The position numbers and the translations under genes are program-made. From positions 1,937,001 to 2,001,000 of the forward strand of contig NZ_JAVIWK010000001.1 in NCBI RefSeq assembly GCF_034314165.1: DNA of 64,000 nt, in the 5' to 3' direction. Of this stretch, positions 27,917-38,309 are shown piece by piece (the first letter of the stretch is position 1; each line of letters opens with the position of its first letter). Source of the stretch: Pseudomonas sp. Bout1 (GTDB taxonomy: Bacteria > Pseudomonadota > Gammaproteobacteria > Pseudomonadales > Pseudomonadaceae). The notes under the pieces were generated by a model. That model was not told the origin of the DNA. It saw only the letters and a program-made list of their open reading frames with translations, and searched no databases.

Positions 27917-28552
27917 ATGACGTCTCCTTCTGGTTTACTGATTCTTGGCTTCGGTGGTCACGCCCGTGCTGTGGCCGACGTCGCATTGATGTCGGGTATC
28001 AAGGAACTGCGCTTTATCGACGTTAATGCACGCCCGAATGAAACGTTCGGGCCGTTTCCAGTTTTGCCCAGTTGGGATGAAGCACCCTCGGCTGGCTGGT
28101 CTGTCATGCCCGCTTCAGGAGATGGTCTCGGCCGGGAAGCACAGTGTGATTGGGCGACGAAGCGCGGCTGGGCCCTGGCTACGCTTATTTCGCCAACGGC
28201 TACGGTAGGTTTTGGTGCGACGGTGGGGCCTGGAACCTTTATCGGGCATCACGCTCATGTCGGGCCCATGGCCTCGGTAGGGACGGGGTGCATTGTAAAT
28301 ACCGGTGCGATTGTCGAGCACGAGTGCCTGATAGGCGATTTTACGCATATCTCTATCAATGCGGCTGTCGCAGGAAGATGCCATATCGGACGGCTTTGTT
28401 TTATCGGTGCAGGTTCCACTGTCATAGATGGCATCAGGGTTAACGACGGTATAACGTTGGGCGGCGGTGCATGTGCACACCGTGATCTGGACGAGGCCGG
28501 CATTTATGTCGGCGTGCCGGCGAGGAAAATGACAGGGAAATCGCCAGTTTGA
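27917..28552 (+). CDS. PglD/PerB-like sugar N-acetyltransferase
   Basis: This 211-residue protein has an N-terminal nucleotide-sugar-binding domain (LLILGFGGHARAVADVA at 7-23) and a left-handed beta-helix of hexapeptide repeats from about 92 to 185. The likely catalytic base is H135 in AIVEHECLIGDFTHIS, the same motif as in PglD and in the Caulobacter perosamine N-acetyltransferase. It would acetylate the amino group of GDP-perosamine made by the upstream aminotransferase. The acyl donor and sugar cannot be read from the sequence. It starts 11 bases after the previous stop and overlaps the next start. Confidence 0.85.
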   Translation: MTSPSGLLILGFGGHARAVADVALMSGIKELRFIDVNARPNETFGPFPVLPSWDEAPSAGWSVMPASGDGLGREAQCDWATKRGWALATLISPTATVGFGATVGPGTFIGHHAHVGPMASVGTGCIVNTGAIVEHECLIGDFTHISINAAVAGRCHIGRLCFIGAGSTVIDGIRVNDGITLGGGACAHRDLDEAGIYVGVPARKMTGKSPV

Positions 28553-29658
28553 AAGTCCTTCATTTCTTTAAAACCTATCATCCGCAAACGATGGGCGGGA
28601 TTGAGCAAGTCATCTTCCAGCTGGCAGAAGGCGGCCGGAAGCTGGGGGTTGACGCGCAAGTATTATCCCTGAGTGCTGACGGCAATACACGTAACGTCAA
28701 GGTGGGTGAACACCTGGCCCACACCTCGAAACTCGACTTGCACATCGCCTCCACGGGGTTTTCGTTATCAGCTTTCAGGGACTTTTCGGCGCTGGCCAGG
28801 GAAGTTGACATTATTCACTATCACTTCCCATGGCCATTCATGGATCTGGTTCATTTTGCATCGCGTGTGCGTAAGCCAACGGTCGTCAGCTATCATTCGG
28901 ACATCGTTAAGCAAAAGATGCTGCTGAAGTTTTATCAGCCGCTGATGTACAGTTTTTTGAACAGTGTCGATCGCATAGTTGCGTCGTCGCCGAAGTATGT
29001 AGAGAGCAGTCCGATACTGAAGAAATTTCAGGATAAGTTGACAGTCATACCGCTCGGTTTGGACAGGAATACTTACCCTCACGTATTACCCGAGAAGTTA
29101 AGTTATTGGCGGAGGATGTTTGGAGGGCGATTTTTTCTGTTTATTGGAGCCCTGCGCTACTATAAAGGATTGGAATACTTACTTGACGCGGCGTGTACGG
29201 CTCGGTTTCCAATCGTCATTCTGGGACAGGGGCCGATGGAGGTTGAGCTGAAGGCCAAGGCCAAGAAGTTGGGGCTTTCACATGTCTATTTTCTTGGCGG
29301 CTTGGGCGACGATGACAAGACGGCGCTATTGATGCTGTGTTATGCGATGGTGTTTCCTTCTCATCTTCGTTCTGAAGCGTTTGGTATTTCACTTCTTGAA
29401 GCCGCGATGTTCGGTAAACCGCTTATTTCGTGTGAGATCGGAACGGGTACAACGTACATCAATATTGCCGGGGAAACCGGGCTGGTCATCCCGCCCTCTG
29501 ACGTAGATGCATTGGCGAACGCGATGGTGACGCTGTGGGAGCATCCAGAATTGGCCAGTGAGATGGGCGCGCGGGCGGCACTGCGGTTTGAGCAGGTATT
29601 TGCGGCGGATCGAATGGTTGAAAGTTATGCAGACGTCTACCGTTCGTTGTTGCGGTGA
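28549..29658 (+). CDS. GT4 glycosyltransferase (WbpZ-like)
   Basis: This 369-residue GT-B enzyme has the N-terminal acceptor site FKTYHPQTMGGIEQVIFQLA, YHSDIVKQKMLLKFYQPLM, and the donor site SEAFGISLLEAAMFGKPLIS with the E-x7-E pair. It resembles the A-band rhamnosyl/mannosyl-transferases WbpZ and WbpY. The start is TTG at 28549, overlapping the preceding TGA; the next Met is at codon 15 and would cut off the glycine-rich loop. It is the last gene of the locus. A hairpin lies just after it at 29666-29690. Confidence 0.85.
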   Translation: MKVLHFFKTYHPQTMGGIEQVIFQLAEGGRKLGVDAQVLSLSADGNTRNVKVGEHLAHTSKLDLHIASTGFSLSAFRDFSALAREVDIIHYHFPWPFMDLVHFASRVRKPTVVSYHSDIVKQKMLLKFYQPLMYSFLNSVDRIVASSPKYVESSPILKKFQDKLTVIPLGLDRNTYPHVLPEKLSYWRRMFGGRFFLFIGALRYYKGLEYLLDAACTARFPIVILGQGPMEVELKAKAKKLGLSHVYFLGGLGDDDKTALLMLCYAMVFPSHLRSEAFGISLLEAAMFGKPLISCEIGTGTTYINIAGETGLVIPPSDVDALANAMVTLWEHPELASEMGARAALRFEQVFAADRMVESYADVYRSLLR

Positions 29659-29665
29659 GGTGCAA

Positions 29666-29690
29666 GGAAGCCAGCCGGATACCGGCTTCC
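29666..29690 (+). terminator. Hairpin at the end of the polysaccharide operon
   Basis: GGAAGCC (29666-29672) pairs with GGCTTCC (29684-29690), with a further CCGG/CCGG inside the loop. There is no T-run, so termination would need Rho or be partial. It lies between two convergent genes. Confidence 0.4.
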
Positions 29691-29721
29691 TGACGGTCTA
29701 GCCTGCTGCGTGCTCCGGCAG

Positions 29722-30510
29722 TCAAGCCAGCATTGGGTACGTAAACAGCCCGAAATGCAGCAGGTTCAAGCCAAAGTGCGTAACAATCGCCGCACCCAGC
29801 CCGCCAAAGCGATACGCCAGGCCGTAGCCGAGGCCAGCGATGGTCGCCAGCAGTGTCCACTGCCAACCTGCCCCCAGGTGCACCAGCCCAAACAACAGCG
29901 CTGCCAACATCAGCGCCAAATTTTCCCCGTACGGCAACTGCCTGAACCGCCGACTCAACCCCCCTTGCACATACCCGCGAAACAACGCTTCCTCCACCAG
30001 TGTTACCAGCAGCAAATTATTCAACACCCACAACCACGCCTGTTCCGGCCACTTCGGCGCCCAACTGATGATGCCCAGCAATGCAGCGCCGCCGAGTGCG
30101 GCAATTGCTGTCAGGGTCAATGCCAGGGCGGTGGCATAGATCGACAGGCGCAGCGAGCGGCGGGCAACGATCCACGGGCAGGCCAGCAGCAACCAGAAGC
30201 CGATCAGCGGCTTATCCTGGTTCAAATACATCGAGAACGGCACGGCATCGTCTGTAAGACGCTGCGGGGCGATCCCGCGTCCGTTGTAGAACCCCGGCAG
30301 CCAATGCATCGCCAACCCCAGCGCCAGTACGATAAACAACCCGTGTCCCAGATAACGCACCCAAGGGTTTCGCTGCTGGCGCACGGCAAACCCGGCCAAC
30401 AGCAGCATGCCGACGGACAGCGCCGCCATCAATCCCAATTGCCCGTAGCTCAAGGCAAGTACATAGCCGATGGAAAGAAGCGCCAGGTACAGCCATGGCA
30501 ACGCGAGCAT
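29722..30510 (-). CDS. CPBP (CAAX-like) family intramembrane metalloprotease
   Basis: This 262-residue membrane protein has about seven to eight hydrophobic segments and the three motifs of the CPBP/Abi family. They are EEALFRG (E173, E174, R178), FGLVHLG with H211, and THFGLNLLH with H245. These side chains bind the metal and cleave peptides within the membrane. Bacterial substrates are mostly unknown; related proteins act in bacteriocin immunity or prenyl-protein processing. It converges on the polysaccharide locus and is separated from acnA by that gene's terminator. Confidence 0.88.
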   Translation of the reverse strand: MLALPWLYLALLSIGYVLALSYGQLGLMAALSVGMLLLAGFAVRQQRNPWVRYLGHGLFIVLALGLAMHWLPGFYNGRGIAPQRLTDDAVPFSMYLNQDKPLIGFWLLLACPWIVARRSLRLSIYATALALTLTAIAALGGAALLGIISWAPKWPEQAWLWVLNNLLLVTLVEEALFRGYVQGGLSRRFRQLPYGENLALMLAALLFGLVHLGAGWQWTLLATIAGLGYGLAYRFGGLGAAIVTHFGLNLLHFGLFTYPMLA

Positions 30511-30577
30511 GGGGAATCCTTGTGACTGTCAAAATCTGAAGGCGGCAGTATAACGAGCGTCACCCCCGGTAAAAATG

Positions 30578-30605
30578 AAAACACCGCCTGCAAGGGCGGT
30601 GTTTT
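30578..30605 (-). terminator. Rho-independent terminator after acnA
   Basis: AAAACACCGCCTGCAAGGGCGGTGTTTT is a strong stem with A/T flanks, 16 bases beyond the acnA stop and upstream of the CPBP gene. Confidence 0.92.
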
Positions 30606-30621
30606 ATGTAGCGCGTGTTAG

Positions 30622-33363
<2,742 letters not shown>

Positions 33364-33554
33364 TACATGACTCCTTATGGTCCGCACGGCTACGGACCTG
33401 ACGGGACGAACAGAGCTTACAAATTAGCCCTGTTTTAAGTAGCTGGCTAATTACTGGACTCTATGGGCAAGTCCAAGGTTCCGAACTCGGCTATCATGCG
33501 CGCGTTTTCATGACAGGCATTGCGCTATAGCAAGCCCGTGATCCAGGAGAGTTG

Positions 33555-34628
33555 ATGAACACCCTTTTTATGCACTGCCGCCCGGGTTTTGAAGGCGAAG
33601 TCTGTTCCGAGATCGCGGAACACGCCGCACGCCTGAACGTTTCGGGCTATGCCAAGGCCAAGACCGGCAGCGCCTGCGCCGAATTCGTGTGCACCGAAGA
33701 AGACGGCGCCCAGCGCCTGATGCGCGGCCAACGCTTTGCCGAGCTGATCTTCCCAAGGCAGTGGGCGCGTGGGGTATTCATCGATTTGCCGGAAACCGAC
33801 CGAATCAGCGTGATCCTGGCGCACCTGCGCGATTTCCCGGTGTGCGGCAGCCTGTGGCTGGAAATGGTCGACACCAACGATGGCAAAGAACTGTCGAACT
33901 TCTGCAAGAAATTCGAAGTGCACCTGCGCAAGGCGCTGATGGCTGCCGGCAAGCTGGTGGAAGACGCTACCAAACCGCGCCTGTTGCTGACCTTCAAGAG
34001 TGGCCGCGAAGTGTTCATGGGCCTGGCCGAGTCGAACAACTCGGCGATGTGGCCGATGGGCATTCCGCGCCTTAAATTCCCGCGTGACGCGCCAAGCCGC
34101 TCGACCTTGAAACTGGAAGAGGCCTGGCACCACTTTATCCCTCGTGACCAGTGGGACGAGCGCCTGCACAGTGACATGACCGGCGTCGACCTCGGCGCGG
34201 CGCCCGGCGGCTGGACCTGGCAGTTGGTCAACCGTGGCATGCTGGTGACCGCCATCGACAACGGCCCGATGGCCGAAAGCCTGATGGACACCGGCCTGGT
34301 GCAGCACCTGATGGCCGACGGTTTCATCTACACCCCCAAGCAGCCGGTAGACTGGATGGTGTGCGACATCGTCGAGAAACCGGCGCGCAACGCAGCCCTG
34401 CTGGAAACCTGGATTGGCGAGGGACATTGCCGTGAGGCGGTGGTCAACCTGAAACTGCCGATGAAGCAGCGTTATGCCGAAGTGAAGCGCTTGCTCGAAC
34501 GCATCGCGGAAGGCTTCAAGGAGCGAGGCATCCGGGTAGAGATCGGCTGCAAACAGCTGTACCACGACCGTGAAGAAGTGACCTGCCATTTGCGCCGGTT
34601 GGATGTTAAGAAGCCAAAGGCCCGGTAA
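33555..34628 (+). CDS. rlmM: 23S rRNA 2'-O-ribose C2498 methyltransferase RlmM
   Basis: This 357-residue SAM-dependent methyltransferase modifies C2498 of 23S rRNA. It has an N-terminal THUMP-like part and a Rossmann methyltransferase domain with VDLGAAPGGWTWQL at 211-224. The K-D-K-E type catalytic set is suggested by WMVCDIVEKP and AVVNLKLPMK. ATG 33555 was chosen over TTG 33552 because CAGGAGA lies 4 bases upstream. Its gene order with acnA (divergent) and tusA is conserved in pseudomonads. Confidence 0.96.
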   Translation: MNTLFMHCRPGFEGEVCSEIAEHAARLNVSGYAKAKTGSACAEFVCTEEDGAQRLMRGQRFAELIFPRQWARGVFIDLPETDRISVILAHLRDFPVCGSLWLEMVDTNDGKELSNFCKKFEVHLRKALMAAGKLVEDATKPRLLLTFKSGREVFMGLAESNNSAMWPMGIPRLKFPRDAPSRSTLKLEEAWHHFIPRDQWDERLHSDMTGVDLGAAPGGWTWQLVNRGMLVTAIDNGPMAESLMDTGLVQHLMADGFIYTPKQPVDWMVCDIVEKPARNAALLETWIGEGHCREAVVNLKLPMKQRYAEVKRLLERIAEGFKERGIRVEIGCKQLYHDREEVTCHLRRLDVKKPKAR

Positions 34629-34640
34629 ACGCTGCTTCAG

Positions 34641-34663
34641 GTAGGAGCGAGCTGGCTCGCGAA
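34641..34663 (+). repeat. Single REP-like half-element between rlmM and tusA
   Basis: GTAGGAGCGAGCTGGCTCGCGAA is a lone copy of a Pseudomonas REP arm with an internal CGAGC/GCTCG stem. No inverted partner was found nearby. Confidence 0.7.
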
Positions 34664-34736
34664 AAACCAGAGGGCGCCGCTGGCTACCTGGCGCCCCGCG
34701 TTACCGTTAAAATGCCGGCCTGTTTAGGAGTAAACC

Positions 34737-34988
34737 ATGAGCCTGACCCCTGATTTACCCGTCGATGCTGTCCTCGACGCCACCGGCCTCAACTGCCCGG
34801 AACCGGTGATGATGCTGCACCAGCACATCCGTGACCTGGCGCCCGGTGGCTTGCTCAAGGTGATTGCGACGGATCCGTCGACCCGTCGCGATATCCCCAA
34901 GTTCTGCGTGTTCCTTGACCATGAACTGGTCGACCAGCAGGAACAGGCAGGCACTTACCTGTACTGGATCCGCAAGAAGACGGCTTAA
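34737..34988 (+). CDS. tusA: Sulfur-carrier protein TusA
   Basis: This 83-residue protein carries persulfide sulfur on C20 in GLNCPEPVM, the TusA/SirA signature. It passes sulfur on for tRNA wobble-uridine thiolation and molybdenum-cofactor or other sulfur pathways. The conserved [14 protein letters not shown] motif follows. Length is normal. TAGGAG precedes the ATG. Its stop overlaps that of the convergent MATE gene by 4 bases. Confidence 0.95.
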   Translation: MSLTPDLPVDAVLDATGLNCPEPVMMLHQHIRDLAPGGLLKVIATDPSTRRDIPKFCVFLDHELVDQQEQAGTYLYWIRKKTA

Positions 34989-36373
34989 GCCCGGCGATTC
35001 CGCTTGCGTGCACTGCGCACCAGGCGGATCACCAGCATCGCTGCCGCACAGCTCAGGCCCACGATCAACCCCTGCCACAACCCGCTCGGGCCGCGGGCCT
35101 GGCCCAGCCAGTCGGTCAGCCCCAGTGCATAGCCCACCGGCAAGCCCACGCCCCAATACGCAAACAGCGTCAGCACCATGGTCACCCGTGTGTCCTGGTA
35201 ACCGCGCAACGCGCCGGCAGCCGTGACCTGGATCGCGTCCGAGAACTGAAACAGCGCCGCAAACACAATCAGCATCGCCGCCACCTGGATCACCAGTGGG
35301 TCTGAGGTGTAGAGGGTGGCGATGTGTTCGCGAAACAGCAGCATCAGGCTGCAGGACAGGCAGGCGTAAACCAGCGCGGTGCCCATCCCCACACCGGCGG
35401 CGAAGCGCGCTTCACGCGGTTCGCCACGGCCCAGGGCCTGGCCGACGCGCACGGTCACGGCCATGCTCAGGGAGTAGGGGATCATGAACACCAGCGAGCT
35501 GAAGTTCAGCGCAATCTGGTGCCCGGCCACCACCGTGGCGCCGAGGCTGCCGATCAGCAGCGCGATTACCGCGAAGATGCTCGATTCGGCAAACACCGCA
35601 ATCCCGATCGGCAAACCAATGCCCAATACGCGCTTGATCACCGACCACTGCGGCCAGTCGAAGCGCTTGAACAGCTCGCTGCTCTGATACACCGGCGCCC
35701 AGCGGGTCCAGGCAGCCAGGCCGAGCATCATCACCCACATCACGATCGACGTGGCCCAGCCACAACCGATGCCGCCCATGGCCGGCACGCCGAAGTGGCC
35801 GTAGATGAACACATAGTTCAGCGGAATATTCAGCGCCAGCCCGCACAGGCCCATGACCATGCTTGGCCGTGTGCGGCCCAGGCCGTCGCTGAAGCAGCGC
35901 AGCACGTAATACAGCGCGATCGCCGGCATACCCGAGGCGATGCCGTGCAGGTAGCCCATGCACGGCTTGATCAGCTCGGGATCGACGTTCATCAGGTGCA
36001 GGATCGGTTCGGCGCTGATCAGCAACAGCTGCGCGGTAATCCCCACCACCAGCGCCAGCCACATCGACTGGCGCACCAGCGGGCCGATTTCGCCGTGGGT
36101 GCCGGCGCCAAAGCGCTGGGCGACCTTTGGCGTGGTGGCCAGCAGGGTGCCGGTCATCAGCAGGTACACCGGGATCCAGATGGAGTTGCCCAGGGCCACC
36201 GCCGCCAGGTCCCGGGAGCTGACACGCCCGGCCATCACCGCATCGACAAAACCCATGGCGGTAGTCGCCAGTTGCCCGATCATGATCGGCAGCGCAAGGG
36301 TCAGCAGGTTGCGTACCTCAAGGCTGACGCGGGCGGGGCGGGAGAGGGCGGTGGTGGTTGCGGCAGTGTTCAC
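34985..36373 (-). CDS. pmpM: MATE family multidrug efflux pump (PmpM/NorM type)
   Basis: This 462-residue antiporter has twelve membrane helices and closely resembles Pseudomonas PmpM, a proton-coupled exporter of cationic drugs and fluoroquinolones. Family landmarks include [20 protein letters not shown] near the N-terminus, [20 protein letters not shown] and [20 protein letters not shown]. The likely start is GTG 36373 ([16 protein letters not shown]); no strong ribosome site is visible, so a few codons either way are possible. The much longer in-frame reading upstream is antisense to pdxB and rejected. The substrate range is not predictable from the sequence. Confidence 0.92.
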   Translation of the reverse strand: MNTAATTTALSRPARVSLEVRNLLTLALPIMIGQLATTAMGFVDAVMAGRVSSRDLAAVALGNSIWIPVYLLMTGTLLATTPKVAQRFGAGTHGEIGPLVRQSMWLALVVGITAQLLLISAEPILHLMNVDPELIKPCMGYLHGIASGMPAIALYYVLRCFSDGLGRTRPSMVMGLCGLALNIPLNYVFIYGHFGVPAMGGIGCGWATSIVMWVMMLGLAAWTRWAPVYQSSELFKRFDWPQWSVIKRVLGIGLPIGIAVFAESSIFAVIALLIGSLGATVVAGHQIALNFSSLVFMIPYSLSMAVTVRVGQALGRGEPREARFAAGVGMGTALVYACLSCSLMLLFREHIATLYTSDPLVIQVAAMLIVFAALFQFSDAIQVTAAGALRGYQDTRVTMVLTLFAYWGVGLPVGYALGLTDWLGQARGPSGLWQGLIVGLSCAAAMLVIRLVRSARKRNRRA

Positions 36374-36685
36374 GTACAGATGTCCGATAAGGGGGAGCGC
36401 AGGACGGCGCATTCTACGCCCTGACGTGTTGGTCAGGAAAAAACCTGTGTTGTGGATTTGTAAGCGCTTCACAGTGCACAAATTGCTTCTTGTGGCGAGC
36501 GAGCTTGCTGTGGCGAGGGAGCTTGCTCCCGCTGGGCTGCGCAGCAGCCCCAAAACGGGCAACCGCTGTGTACCTGAAAAAAACACGGCGCAGCATTCGG
36601 GAGCGCTCCGCACTCCAGCGGGAGCAAGCTCCCTCGCCACACGGAAAACCGCTGTACACTGCTGATCCGCGAAAAGGAGCCTGCC
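36374..36685. other. Divergent intergenic region between pmpM and pdxB
   Basis: This 312-base gap is largely taken up by a REP cluster (36492-36640). The two divergent promoters must lie around it. GAAAAGGAG before pdxB at 36672-36680 is its ribosome site. No gene is credible here. Confidence 0.7.
36492..36640. repeat. REP cluster: one direct partial copy plus an inverted pair
   Basis: GTGGCGAGCGAGCTTGCT (36492-36509) is followed directly by GTGGCGAGGGAGCTTGCTCC and CGCTGG (36510-36535). An exact reverse complement lies at 36615-36640. The 79-base interior includes a GGGCTGC GCAGCCC hairpin. This is the GGCGAGGGAGCTTGCTCCC class of fluorescent-Pseudomonas repeat. Confidence 0.9.
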
Positions 36686-37828
36686 ATGCTGATTGTTGCC
36701 GACGAAAATATCCCGCTGCTCGATGCATTCTTCGAAGGATTTGGCGAGATTCGCCGGGTTCCGGGCCGCTCCATCGACCGCGCGACCCTCGAGCAGGCCG
36801 ATGTGCTGCTGGTGCGTTCGGTGACCAACGTCAACCGGGCCTTGCTCGAAGGCACGCCAGTCCGGTTTGTCGGTACCTGCACCATCGGCACCGACCACCT
36901 CGACCTCGATTACTTCCAGCGCGCCGGCATCCAGTGGTCCAGTGCCCCCGGCTGCAATGCCCGCGGCGTGGTCGACTATGTACTGGGCAGCCTGCTGACC
37001 CTGGCCGAGATCGAAGGCGCCGACCTGGCCCAGCGCACCTACGGCGTGGTGGGCGCCGGTGAAGTCGGCGGGCGACTGGTCAAGGTGCTCAAGGCTTTGG
37101 GCTGGAATGTGCTGGTGTGCGACCCGCCCCGGCAGATCGCCGAGGACGGCGATTACGTCAGCCTGGAGCAGATCGTCGAGCAGTGCGATGTGATCAGCCT
37201 GCACACGCCGTTGAACAAATCCGGTAACGGCTCGACCTGGCACTTGTTTGACCGTGAGCGCCTCAACCAGCTCAAGGCCAGCGCCTGGCTGATCAACGCC
37301 AGCCGTGGCCCGGTGGTGGACAACGCCGCCCTCAGGGACGTGCTGCTGGAACGCGAAGACCTGCAGGCCGTGCTGGATGTGTGGGAAGGCGAGCCTCAGG
37401 TGGACGTCGACCTGGCCGACTTGTGTGTACTGGCCACACCGCATATCGCCGGCTACAGCCTGGACGGCAAGCAACGCGGCACGGCGCAGATCTATCAAGC
37501 GTTTTGCCGGCATCTTGGTCAGGACCCGACTGTTCAGTTGAGCGACCTGCTCCCGGCACCCTGGCTTGCCGAAGTCAGCCTCAATGCCAATACCGATCCG
37601 GCCTGGGCCTTGGCGACCCTGTGCCGCAGCGTGTACGACCCGCGCCGGGATGATGCGGATTTTCGCCGCAGCCTGGTAGGAACTGTGGATGAGCAGCGCA
37701 AGGCATTCGACCTGCTGCGCAAACACTACCCGCAGCGGCGTGAGATCGATGGCTTGAAGGTGCGGATCAACGGTGAGTCTGCCGCGCTGTCGAGCATCGT
37801 CGCGGCCTTGGGCGCACAAGCAATCTGA
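36686..37828 (+). CDS. pdxB: Erythronate-4-phosphate dehydrogenase
   Basis: This 380-residue NAD-dependent D-2-hydroxyacid dehydrogenase oxidises 4-phosphoerythronate in the DXP-dependent pathway to pyridoxal 5'-phosphate. The NAD-binding [16 protein letters not shown] motif, the active-site Arg in [11 protein letters not shown], and the His in [13 protein letters not shown] are visible. The C-terminal extension after about 290 is typical of PdxB. AAAAGGAG lies 8 bases before the ATG. It ends at a shared terminator with the convergent small gene. Confidence 0.96.
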   Translation: MLIVADENIPLLDAFFEGFGEIRRVPGRSIDRATLEQADVLLVRSVTNVNRALLEGTPVRFVGTCTIGTDHLDLDYFQRAGIQWSSAPGCNARGVVDYVLGSLLTLAEIEGADLAQRTYGVVGAGEVGGRLVKVLKALGWNVLVCDPPRQIAEDGDYVSLEQIVEQCDVISLHTPLNKSGNGSTWHLFDRERLNQLKASAWLINASRGPVVDNAALRDVLLEREDLQAVLDVWEGEPQVDVDLADLCVLATPHIAGYSLDGKQRGTAQIYQAFCRHLGQDPTVQLSDLLPAPWLAEVSLNANTDPAWALATLCRSVYDPRRDDADFRRSLVGTVDEQRKAFDLLRKHYPQRREIDGLKVRINGESAALSSIVAALGAQAI

Positions 37829-37834
37829 GCCCAT

Positions 37835-37862
37835 AAAAAACCCGGCCATCAAGGCCGGGTTT
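37835..37862. terminator. Bidirectional terminator between pdxB and the small conserved gene
   Basis: AAACCCGGCC (37838-37847) pairs perfectly with GGCCGGGTTT (37853-37862) around a 5-base loop, with an A-run to the left. It lies between two convergent stops. Confidence 0.92.
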
Positions 37863-37879
37863 AAAAGAGCGTGGGCGAA

Positions 37880-38053
37880 TCAGCCTTGCTTGGCGGGCTT
37901 GACCAATTTCTGCTCCAGTTCGGCGCATGCGCTCTGGATCATTTCTTCGGTGATTTGCACTTCGCGGCCTTGAGCGTCGATGTATGAGCAAGGCAACTGC
38001 TGCGGTTGGCGGATCACTTCAATTTTGGCGTTGCTGCTGTTTTGCAAGGACAT
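37880..38053 (-). CDS. Conserved small protein (PA1571 family)
   Basis: This 57-residue protein starts MSLQNSSNAKIEVIRQPQQL. ATG 38053 is supported by GAGGAG 8 bases upstream. It contains SYIDAQGREVQITEEMIQSACAE as a compact alpha/beta core and ends in a Lys-rich tail (QKLVKPAKQG). No signal peptide or known catalytic motif is present. It matches a small family conserved in Pseudomonas whose role is unknown. It converges on pdxB. Confidence 0.85.
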   Translation of the reverse strand: MSLQNSSNAKIEVIRQPQQLPCSYIDAQGREVQITEEMIQSACAELEQKLVKPAKQG

Positions 38054-38309
38054 GGCCCGTCTCCTCATCAGGTTGTGTACCTACTCTAAAATCCCCGCGT
38101 GACCGCGTTGTTACAACTCCATACACGGTCGGCGGATCGAATGCCCAGTCCAGCAGAAACCGATACAAATTTCCAGCCGGGCTTTAGACCGATAGCCTCT
38201 AGGTGCCAGGTTCGGCAAGCATAATTAACCTGACTCATTGTGATTCATCCAAGTTCCCCCCATGTAGCTGTGTAGGCTCCCGTCTCCAACACCTCAGGTG
38301 AAACCTTTC

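Noticed and set aside
36374..37852. Upstream extension of the MATE pump frame to 955 residues
   Set aside because: The extra part is antisense to pdxB and to a REP cluster, and MATE proteins are about 450-480 residues long. The frame is open by chance.
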